A stretch of DNA of 64,000 nucleotides from a bacterium (GTDB lineage Bacteria > Vulcanimicrobiota > Vulcanimicrobiia > Vulcanimicrobiales > Vulcanimicrobiaceae): contig JAKBKY010000001.1 of NCBI GenBank assembly GCA_021832345.1, positions 148,385 through 212,384 on the forward strand, written 5' to 3'. Each line of letters begins with the position of its first letter. The stretch's first letter is position 1. Shown piece by piece: positions 30,338-38,882 of this stretch. A model generated the notes under the pieces. It was not told the DNA's origin and searched no databases. It saw only the letters and a list, made by a program, of their open reading frames with translations. The position numbers were made by a program, and so were the translations under genes.

Positions 30338-30438
30338 TTGCCGTCGCGTATGCGGTTGCCCGCATACCGGGTGTGGGCGACGCTTCGTGGATCGACAACC
30401 GGGGGACGCCCACGTTCCGCACTCGGCTACCGGCTCAT

Positions 30439-31266
30439 CTATTCGTACCGGGTCGACGCACTCCTTGAGCTGTCGGTTAACTTCCAGTGAGGTTTGCGCT
30501 TGGCAAGGAATGCACTCATCCCTTCCTGAGCGTCCGCATCGAAGGCATTAAGGCTCATGACCTCCTGCGCATAGGCGTAGGCCTTGGGTTGATCCAGATC
30601 GACCTGCGCGTAGAATGCGGACTTCCCCAGGGCGACGATGTCGGCACTCGCGCCGGTGATACGATGCGCCAGGGCCAGGGTCTCCTCGGAGAGGCGCTCC
30701 GGCACGACGACGCGATTGATCAGTCCCCACTGCGCCGCCGTGGCCGCATCGATCGGCTCTCCCGTGAGCAGGAGTTCCATCGCCCGCTTGCGCCCAATCG
30801 CGCGGGTGAGCGCAACCATGGGCGTCGAGCAGAAGAGGCCGATCTTCACCCCGGGTGTCGCGAAGTGCGCGCTGGAGGCTGCTACGGCCAGATCGCAGGT
30901 CGCCACCAACTGGCAGCCGGCAGCGGTCGCCATCCCTGCGACCTCGGCGATCACGGGAGGCGCGATGCGCTGGATGCACTCCATCAGCTCCACGCAGGTT
31001 GTGAAGATTCGGCGGTAGGCGTTCACGTCCCGACCGATCAGCTCGCTCAGGTCGTGGCCCGCGCAGAACGCAGGGCCCGCACCGCGCAGAATCACGGCGC
31101 GTACTTCACCGGCCGCGTTGATCTCCTGGAACGCCTCGATCAACGCACGCATCATCGCCAGCGACAGCGCATTACGGCGCTGCGGACGATTCATCGTGAG
31201 GATGGCGATGCCGTCGTCACGGTCGGAGCGTTCGACGAAGGGGGTCTCGCTATTGCTTTGCATCAT
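30439..31266 (-). CDS. ECHDC3-like crotonase-fold protein (catalytic glutamates absent)
   Basis: 275-residue crotonase fold. Oxyanion-hole motif PAFCAGHDLSEL is intact, and the segments GVKIGLFCSTP and a C-terminal QEGMSAFLAKRKPHW match the ECHDC3 subfamily. Both general acid/base glutamates of true enoyl-CoA hydratases are replaced: the GGGCEL position is AAGCQL, and the QPE position is TPG. Hydration of enoyl-CoA is therefore doubtful; another CoA-thioester reaction is more likely. ATG at 31266 (or 31263), only 10 nt after tRNA-Val on the same strand, so they may share a transcript. Confidence 0.85.
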   Translation of the reverse strand: MMQSNSETPFVERSDRDDGIAILTMNRPQRRNALSLAMMRALIEAFQEINAAGEVRAVILRGAGPAFCAGHDLSELIGRDVNAYRRIFTTCVELMECIQRIAPPVIAEVAGMATAAGCQLVATCDLAVAASSAHFATPGVKIGLFCSTPMVALTRAIGRKRAMELLLTGEPIDAATAAQWGLINRVVVPERLSEETLALAHRITGASADIVALGKSAFYAQVDLDQPKAYAYAQEVMSLNAFDADAQEGMSAFLAKRKPHWKLTDSSRSASTRYE

Positions 31267-31275
31267 AAAGTTACC

Positions 31276-31348
31276 TGGGCGATGTTGGGTTCGAACCAAC
31301 GACCCCTTCCGTGTAAAGGAAGTGCTCTCCCATCTGAGCTAATCGCCC
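31276..31348 (-). tRNA. tRNA-Val (anticodon TAC)
   Basis: 73-nt cloverleaf on the minus strand: acceptor GGGCGAT with ATCGCCC, D-arm TTAGCTCAGATGGGAGAGC, anticodon stem CTTCC/GGAAG around TTTACAC (TAC), and T-arm GTTGG-TTCGAAC-CAAC. Discriminator base A; CCA is not encoded. It is antisense to the upstream region of the RsbW-like gene. Confidence 0.95.
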
Positions 31349-31425
31349 GAGGCGGGAAGGATTCGTTCTTCATCGGATGGCGCCTGGGTTACAAAGCGGT
31401 CGTCTATGGGAACCTTCTAGCATGG

Positions 31426-31842
31426 ATGTCCTCCTCGGCCCAACCGTCGCCGTCTTATCACGCAACGTTCACGAGCGAACCACGCAATGTATCGCTTGCC
31501 CGCAACGCTATTGCGAAGTTTGCCGGCATGTGCGGTTTCGACGATGAGTCGGTGGGCGAGATTCGCCTGGCCGTCGGTGAAGCCCTAAGCAACGCGTGCG
31601 AGCATGGGCGTTCGCAACGCAACGCCGCATTCTCCGTGCTCTGTCTCTTCGAGAACGGTCAGTTGACGGTCAGCGTTCAGGACAGCGGAGAAGGCTTCAT
31701 TGAGCCTGCTCACACCGACGCCTGCGGACCCGACGAACGCGGGCGCGGCTTCGGCTTATTCATCATGCGTCAACTTATGCACTCGGTGAGCTTTGCCCGC
31801 AACGGCACCCACGTGCAGCTCACCCGCCGCATCGAACCTTAA
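31426..31842 (+). CDS. RsbW-type ATP-binding anti-sigma/serine-protein kinase
   Basis: 138-residue GHKL ATPase domain. N-box RLAVGEALSNACEHG, G1 box VQDSGEGF and G2 box ERGRGFGLFIM are all present. Such proteins phosphorylate an anti-sigma-factor antagonist (STAS protein) or sequester a sigma factor. No STAS or sigma partner is adjacent; the flagellar-type sigma factor of this window is 15 kb away. The open frame reaches far upstream, but the first ATG at the domain edge is 31426. It converges with ctpA with only 3 nt between the stops. Confidence 0.85.
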   Translation: MSSSAQPSPSYHATFTSEPRNVSLARNAIAKFAGMCGFDDESVGEIRLAVGEALSNACEHGRSQRNAAFSVLCLFENGQLTVSVQDSGEGFIEPAHTDACGPDERGRGFGLFIMRQLMHSVSFARNGTHVQLTRRIEP

Positions 31843-31845
31843 CAT

Positions 31846-33171
31846 CTAGCGCGAGGCGATCTTCTTCTGCAGCAGATCGAAGGCTGCGCGCAGTTGCGCA
31901 TCGTGCATGACGTTGGCGAAGCGCGCGTCCTTATTCTCTTTAACGTGCACGTTGGGTTCTATGCCGCGCAGATTGATATCCTGACCGTTGGGCGTACGAT
32001 AGCGCGCCGTCGTGATCTTGATCGCCGAACCACCGGGGAGCGGGGTCAATGTCTGCATGACGCCTTTCCCAAATGTCTTGGTCCCCACCAGCATCGCAAT
32101 GCCGTCGTCCTGTAGTGCGCCCGAGGTGATCTCAGCCGCCGATGCGGTGTAACTATTCACGAGCACGACCATCGGCAGATGCACGACCGGGCCCGGATCG
32201 GCATCGATCGCAACCATGCCCTTGCCGCGCTCCTGGTACTCCATCAGCATCTTACGCGAGATGAAGCGCGAGAGGATCGTAAGCGCCGAATCCACATAGC
32301 CTCCGCCGTCGTTACGCAGATCCAGGACCAAGGCACGAGCATGCTCCGTGCGCAGACGCGCAAGCGCAACATCGAACTCCTGGGGCGTCGTCTTGCCGAA
32401 GGCTGCCACGAAGATATACCCGATGCGATCGGGGAGCATCTTATAGACCACGGTCGGCGGACGAATATCGGAACGCACGATCGCGATGGGAGCGAGCGTC
32501 TTCCCGTCACGCCGTAGCGTCACATGCGCGACGCTGCCGGCCGCACCACGCAGGTGCGAGGTCGCCGTCACTAAGGACATTCCAAACGTCGGAACACCGT
32601 TGATACCGACGATCTCATCGCCCGAGCGCACGCCGGCGCGCGCTGCAGGCGTTCCCGGAACCACAAAGTAGGCGCGCAGCAGCTTGGTGGCAGGATCGAT
32701 ATCCATCAACACTCCGATCCCGGAGATCTTCCGCGGATCGAGTGCATCGTTAAATGCCTGATACTCCTTCGGCGTAAAGAACTCGGTCCAACGATCCTTC
32801 ACCGACGAGGCCATCGCGGTGATCGCCGCGTAGGCGACGTCACTCGGCGCAACGTGCGCTGCAGCCGCTACTTGTGCAATCGATGCATCCAGCCCGGCGA
32901 TGCCGGTGCGGCCGGCTTCGTTCGGCACAACCACGTGATGGACGTGAGCGAAGTGCTCCAAGGCCGTACGGCCGGCGCGCAGGAGCACCTGCGGATCGAT
33001 CGGCTTGTAGAACCTATTGGAGAGCAGCCGATAGCTCTGACGCACGTCGGCGTAGGCGTTCGTGACGCCGGAGCCGACCGCGGCACGCCCGGCGTACGGG
33101 CCGAACAGGCCTAGCGCCAACAGGACGGCGATGACGGCAGGGGTTGAAATCTTATGCGAGCTCGGTTTCAT
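31846..33171 (-). CDS. ctpA: C-terminal processing peptidase, S41 family
   Basis: Extracytoplasmic serine protease with a Ser/Lys dyad. 441 residues: an uncleaved or cleavable N-terminal hydrophobic segment (about 10-30), a helical N-terminal part, PDZ domain (about 150-230: GIGVLMDID, GTPAARAGVRSGDEIVGING), and the protease core with the Ser in VNSYTASAAE and the Lys in TKTFGKGVMQ. LRNDGGGYVDSA is also typical. Start ATG at 33171. Confidence 0.93.
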   Translation of the reverse strand: MKPSSHKISTPAVIAVLLALGLFGPYAGRAAVGSGVTNAYADVRQSYRLLSNRFYKPIDPQVLLRAGRTALEHFAHVHHVVVPNEAGRTGIAGLDASIAQVAAAAHVAPSDVAYAAITAMASSVKDRWTEFFTPKEYQAFNDALDPRKISGIGVLMDIDPATKLLRAYFVVPGTPAARAGVRSGDEIVGINGVPTFGMSLVTATSHLRGAAGSVAHVTLRRDGKTLAPIAIVRSDIRPPTVVYKMLPDRIGYIFVAAFGKTTPQEFDVALARLRTEHARALVLDLRNDGGGYVDSALTILSRFISRKMLMEYQERGKGMVAIDADPGPVVHLPMVVLVNSYTASAAEITSGALQDDGIAMLVGTKTFGKGVMQTLTPLPGGSAIKITTARYRTPNGQDINLRGIEPNVHVKENKDARFANVMHDAQLRAAFDLLQKKIASR

Positions 33172-33255
33172 CTTATTCCACTCTAACTACCGCAACGCCG
33201 CCGAAGTTCCGGCATCGCGGAAGATTGCCGGCGCCAAGCCCAGGGTTGCTCCCTC

Positions 33256-34209
33256 TCACCGGGCACTGCCGCGCGTGAGGCGATCCATGATCGCAGAACC
33301 GAGGCCGCTCTCCGGAACCGGCTCTACATCGATTCGGGTGGCCCCGGCGGCGTCGAGCCGATGCAGAGCGTCAAAGAGGTGCGCGGCGGCAATTCGCAGG
33401 TCGCCGCTCGGCGAAAGGGCCAACGCGGCCCGATACCCGGACTGCACGCGACGAAATGCCAGCGAGGCCGCCTCGGTGCGCTCCTGCATCGGCACGCGCT
33501 CCGGCGCAATGAGCCGCAGCGGCGTATGGGGCGCATAGTGATGCGGCAGACGCCCCGGTGCGAGCGTCGCGCTGCCGGGAGGGATGTCGCGTTGCACGGG
33601 CCCGATGACGGCTTCGATCTGCTCGACGGGTATCGCGCCGTGGCGCAGCAGCGTCGGCGTCGGTTCGATGAGGATGATGCTCGACTCAAGACCATACTCG
33701 GTCGGACCACCGTCAAGAATCATATCGACGCGATCGCCCAGCGCCGCCGCGACATGTTCGGCTCGCGTCGGGCTGAGGCCGCCGAAGGGGTTGGCACTCG
33801 GCGCTGCGATGGGCGAGCCCGTCCGCTCTAGGAGCGCGCGGGCGACCGGATGCGAGGGCATCCGAACGGCGACGGTGGCAAGGCCGCCGGTGAGCAGCGA
33901 GCCGATCGCCTCGCACTTACGCAGGACCAACGTCAACGGACCCGGCCAGAACGCCGCGATCAACCGTTCTGCGACCGGCGGGACGTCGATGACGCACTGG
34001 GCCAACTGCTGCCTGTCGGCGACGTGGACGATAAGCGGATCGAATCTCGGACGCGCTTTGATTTCAAAGATGCGTGCCACCGCAAGCCCGTCAAAAGCCA
34101 CAGCACCGAGCCCATAGACGGTCTCGGTGGGGAAGGCGACGATACCTCCGGTCCGCAAGAGCGCCGCGGCGCGCTCAAGTTGTTCATCGCTCACGGGCAG
34201 GCATGCCAT
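33256..34209 (-). CDS. ywlC: Threonylcarbamoyl-AMP synthase, Sua5 type
   Basis: Makes threonylcarbamoyl-AMP for the t6A37 modification of ANN-decoding tRNAs. 317 residues: YrdC domain (about 1-190: GGIVAFPTETVYGLG, KARPRFDPLIVH, SAPSANPFGGLSPT-like) joined to a C-terminal Sua5 domain after a HHYAP-type linker (PHHYAPHTPL). The two-domain length separates it from short TsaC. Divergent from glgP across 103 bp. Confidence 0.93.
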   Translation of the reverse strand: MACLPVSDEQLERAAALLRTGGIVAFPTETVYGLGAVAFDGLAVARIFEIKARPRFDPLIVHVADRQQLAQCVIDVPPVAERLIAAFWPGPLTLVLRKCEAIGSLLTGGLATVAVRMPSHPVARALLERTGSPIAAPSANPFGGLSPTRAEHVAAALGDRVDMILDGGPTEYGLESSIILIEPTPTLLRHGAIPVEQIEAVIGPVQRDIPPGSATLAPGRLPHHYAPHTPLRLIAPERVPMQERTEAASLAFRRVQSGYRAALALSPSGDLRIAAAHLFDALHRLDAAGATRIDVEPVPESGLGSAIMDRLTRGSAR

Positions 34210-34312
34210 GCGCGGATCTTCGCGTTCCTGCGCGCTTGGGACTGCCCGGAGCGCTATTGCACTGCACCATGTGCGTCCAACGCTCGCTTGGCCGCTCGTG
34301 GAGGGAGCCTCG

Positions 34313-36874
34313 ATGGGGTTGCGTAAGGTCGCGTCAATGGCGACCCCATTCTCAATCGAAGTCCAACCGACGATTCCGCCGCGTCTCGCTCGTTTGAGCG
34401 AACTCTCGGAGAACCTACGCTACACCTGGGATCGCCGTACGCGTGGCCTCTTCGCGCGTCTCGAACCGCAGCTCTGGGACGATGTCGGTCACAACCCAAA
34501 GGTCTTTCTGCGCCGCGTCTCTCAGAGCGTACTCGAACACGCAGCGACCGATACGGTCTATCTCGACGAGTTCGACCGCATCGTGGCTCGCCACGACGCC
34601 TACATGGCCGGCACCGCTCGCGGCGAATCGTCGCTGCCCGACGATGCGCTCATCGCCTACTTTTCGGCCGAGTTCGGCTTCCACGAAAGCGTCAATCTCT
34701 ACTCGGGGGGGCTCGGAATCTTAGCGGCCGACCATTGCAAAGCGGCAAGCGACATGTCGCTGCCGTTCGTCGGCGTGAGCCTGCTCTATCGACAGGGGTA
34801 CTTCAACCAAACGATCGACGCGGAAGGCAACCAGATCGTCAGCCATCGGATTGCCGACTTCGCCGATCTTCCGATCGCACCGGTGTTCGATGAGAACGGC
34901 GGCGAGCGCACCGTACACCTGAGGATCGCAGGACGCAGCGTCGCGGTGCGCATCTGGCGCGCGCAAGCCGGCCGCGTTGCGCTCTTCCTCCTCGATACAG
35001 ACCTGCCCGAAAACGATCCGTCGGACCGCGAGATCACCCATCAGCTCTACGGCGGCGATCAGCGCATGCGCATCTGCCAAGAGATCGTCATGGGCATCGG
35101 TGGAGTGCGCGCGCTACGTGCCGTCGGGCTAGCCCCGACGGTCTGGCATCTCAACGAAGGCCATGCGGCCTTCGCGATCATCGAGCGGGCGCGCGAACTG
35201 GTCGCCGCAGGCCATGACTTTGACACGGCCTTCGAATCGGTCGCCGGATCGACGGTCTTCACCACGCATACCCCCGTTCCGGCCGGGCATGACGTCTTCA
35301 GCGAGTCGTTGGTCGACGAGTACTTCCACGAAATGTACGCGCAGCTTGGGATCGATCGAGCGCGCTTCATGAACCTCGGCTTCAAGTCGGACGAAGGCAG
35401 CGGATTCAACCAGACGGCGCTGGCGATTCGCGGCTCCCGTTATCGTAATGCAGTGAGCCGGATCCACCGCCGGACTTCGGCACGTCTATCGGCCGCGCTG
35501 TGGCCCCAGATTCCCGACGCCGAAAATCCAATCGATTCGGTCACCAACGGCGTTCATGTCGCCACCTTTCTCGCGCGCGATTGGGTCGAGCTCTTCGATT
35601 CTTCCTTCGGAGGCGAATGGCGCAACCGCATCCGATCGACCGAGTACTGGGAGAACCTTTCCCGTATTCCCAATCACATGTTCTGGAGCATTCGGCAAAC
35701 GCTGAAATCCCGTCTGCTCGAAGACCTGCGCGTGCGCTTGCGCGCTCAATACGTCCGCAACGGAATCGGCGACTTCGAGATCGATCGCGCCCTTCGCTAC
35801 ATCGACCCCACCGAACCGACGGTTCTAACCATCGGCTTTGCGCGGCGCTTCGCAACCTATAAGCGCGCGACGCTCCTGCTCCAAGACGAAGAACGCTTTC
35901 ACCGTCTTCTCTCCAATACGTCGTGCCCTGTGCTGGTCATCTTCGCAGGGAAGGCGCACCCGGCGGATCATCCCGGGCAGGAGCTCATTCGCCGCATCGC
36001 GCGCTTGAGCGAACGGCCGGAGTTCAACGGACGCATTCTGCTCGTCGAAGGCTACGATCTGGCGCTGGGGCGACAACTCGTCGCGGGAGTCGATGTCTGG
36101 CTCAACACGCCTGAGTACCCGCTGGAAGCCAGCGGAACGTCCGGGCAGAAGGCCGCCATCAACGGCGGCATCAACCTCAGCGTTCTCGACGGCTGGTGGG
36201 GCGAAGGATACGACGGAACGAACGGCTGGGCGATCAAGCCCTCATCGTCTCACGATGCCGACCGGAGGCTGCGCGAAGAGGCAACGCAACTCTACGACAT
36301 CCTTGAATCGGCGGTGATCCCGTTGTACTACGAGCGCAATATCCATGGCTATTCACAAGGTTGGATCGAACGATCCAAACGCTCGATGGCCACGATTCTC
36401 CCGCGCTTTAACGCAGAACGTATGGTCGGCGAATACGTCGACCGGCTCTATGCTCCCGCCGATGCTCGCCATCGGATGCTCGATGCCGGCCGCCTCACAA
36501 GCGCCAAGACACTCGCCGACTGGCTGCAACGCGTACGCTTGGCTTGGCCACACGTGGCCTTGCGCCGAGTCGATGCGGTGCCCACGACCGCAACATACGG
36601 CGAGCCCGTCTGCATCGACATCGCCGCCGCCTTGAGAGGACTCTCCCCGGAAGACGTGCGCATCGAACTGGTCGCGCAGTGGTCGGATGCGCCCGAAACG
36701 CATGACGCCTTCGCCTTCGGATGGAGCGGGATCATTGAAGAAACGCAAGAGCATCGTTTCACCGTCGAGTTTGCGCCGAAACGTTGCGGCTTACTCGCGT
36801 ACAACATCCGCGCCTATCCGCGCCATGCGTTGCTGGCCCATCCGCACGAAACCGGCCTCATGACCTGGCTTTAG
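34313..36874 (+). CDS. glgP: Alpha-glucan phosphorylase with N-terminal DUF3417 domain
   Basis: Releases glucose 1-phosphate from alpha-1,4-glucans with PLP. 853 residues, the size of the DUF3417/GT35 type. The first 115 residues are the DUF3417 domain (LSENLRYTWDRRTRGLF). The PLP lysine is Lys613 in SGTSGQKAAING, next to NLSVLDGWWGEGY. The ATG at 34313 has GGAGG eight bases upstream; a second Met at 34337 is also possible. The frame runs on upstream through the divergent Sua5 gene, which I discount. Its 3' end overlaps the convergent GH57 gene by 17 nt. Confidence 0.94.
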   Translation: MGLRKVASMATPFSIEVQPTIPPRLARLSELSENLRYTWDRRTRGLFARLEPQLWDDVGHNPKVFLRRVSQSVLEHAATDTVYLDEFDRIVARHDAYMAGTARGESSLPDDALIAYFSAEFGFHESVNLYSGGLGILAADHCKAASDMSLPFVGVSLLYRQGYFNQTIDAEGNQIVSHRIADFADLPIAPVFDENGGERTVHLRIAGRSVAVRIWRAQAGRVALFLLDTDLPENDPSDREITHQLYGGDQRMRICQEIVMGIGGVRALRAVGLAPTVWHLNEGHAAFAIIERARELVAAGHDFDTAFESVAGSTVFTTHTPVPAGHDVFSESLVDEYFHEMYAQLGIDRARFMNLGFKSDEGSGFNQTALAIRGSRYRNAVSRIHRRTSARLSAALWPQIPDAENPIDSVTNGVHVATFLARDWVELFDSSFGGEWRNRIRSTEYWENLSRIPNHMFWSIRQTLKSRLLEDLRVRLRAQYVRNGIGDFEIDRALRYIDPTEPTVLTIGFARRFATYKRATLLLQDEERFHRLLSNTSCPVLVIFAGKAHPADHPGQELIRRIARLSERPEFNGRILLVEGYDLALGRQLVAGVDVWLNTPEYPLEASGTSGQKAAINGGINLSVLDGWWGEGYDGTNGWAIKPSSSHDADRRLREEATQLYDILESAVIPLYYERNIHGYSQGWIERSKRSMATILPRFNAERMVGEYVDRLYAPADARHRMLDAGRLTSAKTLADWLQRVRLAWPHVALRRVDAVPTTATYGEPVCIDIAAALRGLSPEDVRIELVAQWSDAPETHDAFAFGWSGIIEETQEHRFTVEFAPKRCGLLAYNIRAYPRHALLAHPHETGLMTWL

Positions 36875-38882
36875 CGCTCAACCGTATGGTGTAGGTGCCG
36901 CCCGCCGGGCTTAAGCCCCACATGCAGTCGAGCGTCACGGACTGCAAGACGCGCTCGAAGCCTGTCTCCGATTGCGACACCGTATCGTGCGGCGCGATCA
37001 CCACCATCGCCGGGGGATCGTAATCCAAGCGAACGCGTGCACCAAGCTGCGCATCATCGAACCAGACGGCACGCAGTTCGCCTGCAAAGCGGACGCGCAA
37101 GCCTCCGTCGAGCAACTGCGCCGATGCATCGCCCCCGAGCACCCAGACGGCGGCCGACGGCGCGTCCACAGCGACCAGCGACAGGTCGCTGCGCACGCGC
37201 AGCGACCCCTCGGGTGCAGCGACGCGATAGGTGACGCCGAGGGTACCGTCGCGCAGCTCGTAGCGTTTCCGAACGGCCACGGACGGATCGCGATGCTGGA
37301 ACGAGCAGCCGAGGGCCTCCTGTGCCGCTTCTTCGTATTCGAGCGGCACCATGGACTGCGAACCATCGGGGCACCACCATTCCAAGAAGCAGTTCCTCGG
37401 GCGTTCATCGATGCGCAGGTCTTCTTCCGAGATAGCGGTCCGGAACGCGGTGCGATCGTGAATCGAAGCGATGCCTTCGGCCGGTTCCGGCGTCTGCCCG
37501 GCACCGGCGCGCATCGCGTCATCGTAGGCCTCGGGGCGGCGGGAGAGCGAATCTGCAAGGTCGTGGGCGAAGGGGTAGAGCGCGATCTCGCAGGCAGCGG
37601 CGCCATGGTGCGGGCGCAGGATCACTTGCATACGAGCATCATGCAAGACGATCTCCGGCATGCCGTCAAAATCCACATCCATGCGTTCGACCGGCGGACG
37701 CGCCTCGATCCGGTCCAGACGCGCTTCGAGGGCGATCAGGTTGGCATGAACCGCACGGCGCAGATGCGGCAGATAGAGGCCGCCGAACAGACCGTGCCAG
37801 TATGCATCGTTGGCCTGGGACCGATGTAAGAGCGTCGTCAGCTCGTCGCGTTCTAAAGCCGGAACATCAAGCCCATGCAGCCGCTTCGAGAGTCCCAGCA
37901 TCCGCTTGTGCATTCGGTTTGACTCGTCGTAACGCATGAAGAAGTTTGGCCAGATGCCGCCGCGCAAGAGCGGTTTATCGATCTGCAGCGTACCTTCGGC
38001 GCGAGCACGTGCCACAAGCTGATCGTAACGGCGCGCACCCTCCGGCGGCAGCGTCCAAGCGTTCATCTCCGCATATGCCGTCGTAGGAAGGTAGGCGATG
38101 CCGCGAGCGAGATGGCGTTCCCGGTAGAGGTGATATGGTAGCGTTTCGATCTGTGTCGAGGCCTCAAGGCAGGTGAGAAACTCCTCGAGCCAACCACGTT
38201 CGTAGACCCATTCGTAGGTCTGCGGCCAGATACCGAATTTTTCGATGTCGTCAAAGTACACGGCGGCACTGCCGGCAGGCCTAGCCTCGATGGCGGCCAC
38301 GACATCGTGTGCCGGCGCAAACGGGATGGCATAGCGCAAGGCCTCCGAGATCGGAAAGAGATCGAGACGCTGCCCCCCTTCTTCGGTCGTATAGTAGCCG
38401 TCGAGCGCCTCGGACGAGATGCCCGCGCAGCGGAAATGATAGTCGTCGACGGCCACGTAGCCGATCCCCTCGGCAACGAGCGCCGGAACGACCGATGATT
38501 GCCAGACCCGTTCGGCCAACCACGCGCCAACAGGGCGCATCCCAAAGTGCCGCTGGATGCGATCGCCAAGAGCGCGCAGTTGTGCGCGCCGATCGATCTG
38601 CGGGATCGTCGCTAAAATGGGTTCCGTATCTCCACCACCCACGATCTCGACCTGGCCGCGCTCGACCATACGCCGCAGCGTGGTGATGTCTTGCGGGAAA
38701 CGCTCCCAGAGCGTCTCCAACAACCATCCGCTACAATGCAGCGTGAAACAGATACGCGGATGACGATCCAACGCTTCAAGGAAGGGCCGATAGCAACGCA
38801 GACGCGCATCATCGACGACGTGGGTGAAGTTGCCGACCGGCTGATGCGCATGCACGCCGAACAGCAGCGCGACGCGACTCAC
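36858..38882 (-). CDS. GH57 4-alpha-glucanotransferase/amylase
   Basis: 674 residues, close in size and layout to Thermococcus 4-alpha-glucanotransferase: catalytic (beta/alpha)7 barrel, then DUF1925- and DUF1926-type beta domains. Conserved region 1 is HAHQPVGNF, the nucleophile Glu lies in AWLAERVWQ, and the acid Asp in YFDDIEKFG. It probably transfers or disproportionates maltooligosaccharides released during glycogen turnover. Last gene of the operon, with a 4-nt ATGA overlap with the previous gene. Confidence 0.88.
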   Translation of the reverse strand: MSRVALLFGVHAHQPVGNFTHVVDDARLRCYRPFLEALDRHPRICFTLHCSGWLLETLWERFPQDITTLRRMVERGQVEIVGGGDTEPILATIPQIDRRAQLRALGDRIQRHFGMRPVGAWLAERVWQSSVVPALVAEGIGYVAVDDYHFRCAGISSEALDGYYTTEEGGQRLDLFPISEALRYAIPFAPAHDVVAAIEARPAGSAAVYFDDIEKFGIWPQTYEWVYERGWLEEFLTCLEASTQIETLPYHLYRERHLARGIAYLPTTAYAEMNAWTLPPEGARRYDQLVARARAEGTLQIDKPLLRGGIWPNFFMRYDESNRMHKRMLGLSKRLHGLDVPALERDELTTLLHRSQANDAYWHGLFGGLYLPHLRRAVHANLIALEARLDRIEARPPVERMDVDFDGMPEIVLHDARMQVILRPHHGAAACEIALYPFAHDLADSLSRRPEAYDDAMRAGAGQTPEPAEGIASIHDRTAFRTAISEEDLRIDERPRNCFLEWWCPDGSQSMVPLEYEEAAQEALGCSFQHRDPSVAVRKRYELRDGTLGVTYRVAAPEGSLRVRSDLSLVAVDAPSAAVWVLGGDASAQLLDGGLRVRFAGELRAVWFDDAQLGARVRLDYDPPAMVVIAPHDTVSQSETGFERVLQSVTLDCMWGLSPAGGTYTIRLSAKARS

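Noticed and set aside
30487-31425. Upstream 313 codons of the frame containing the RsbW-like gene
   Set aside because: They are the antisense of the ECHDC3-like gene and tRNA-Val; the GHKL domain begins only after 31426.
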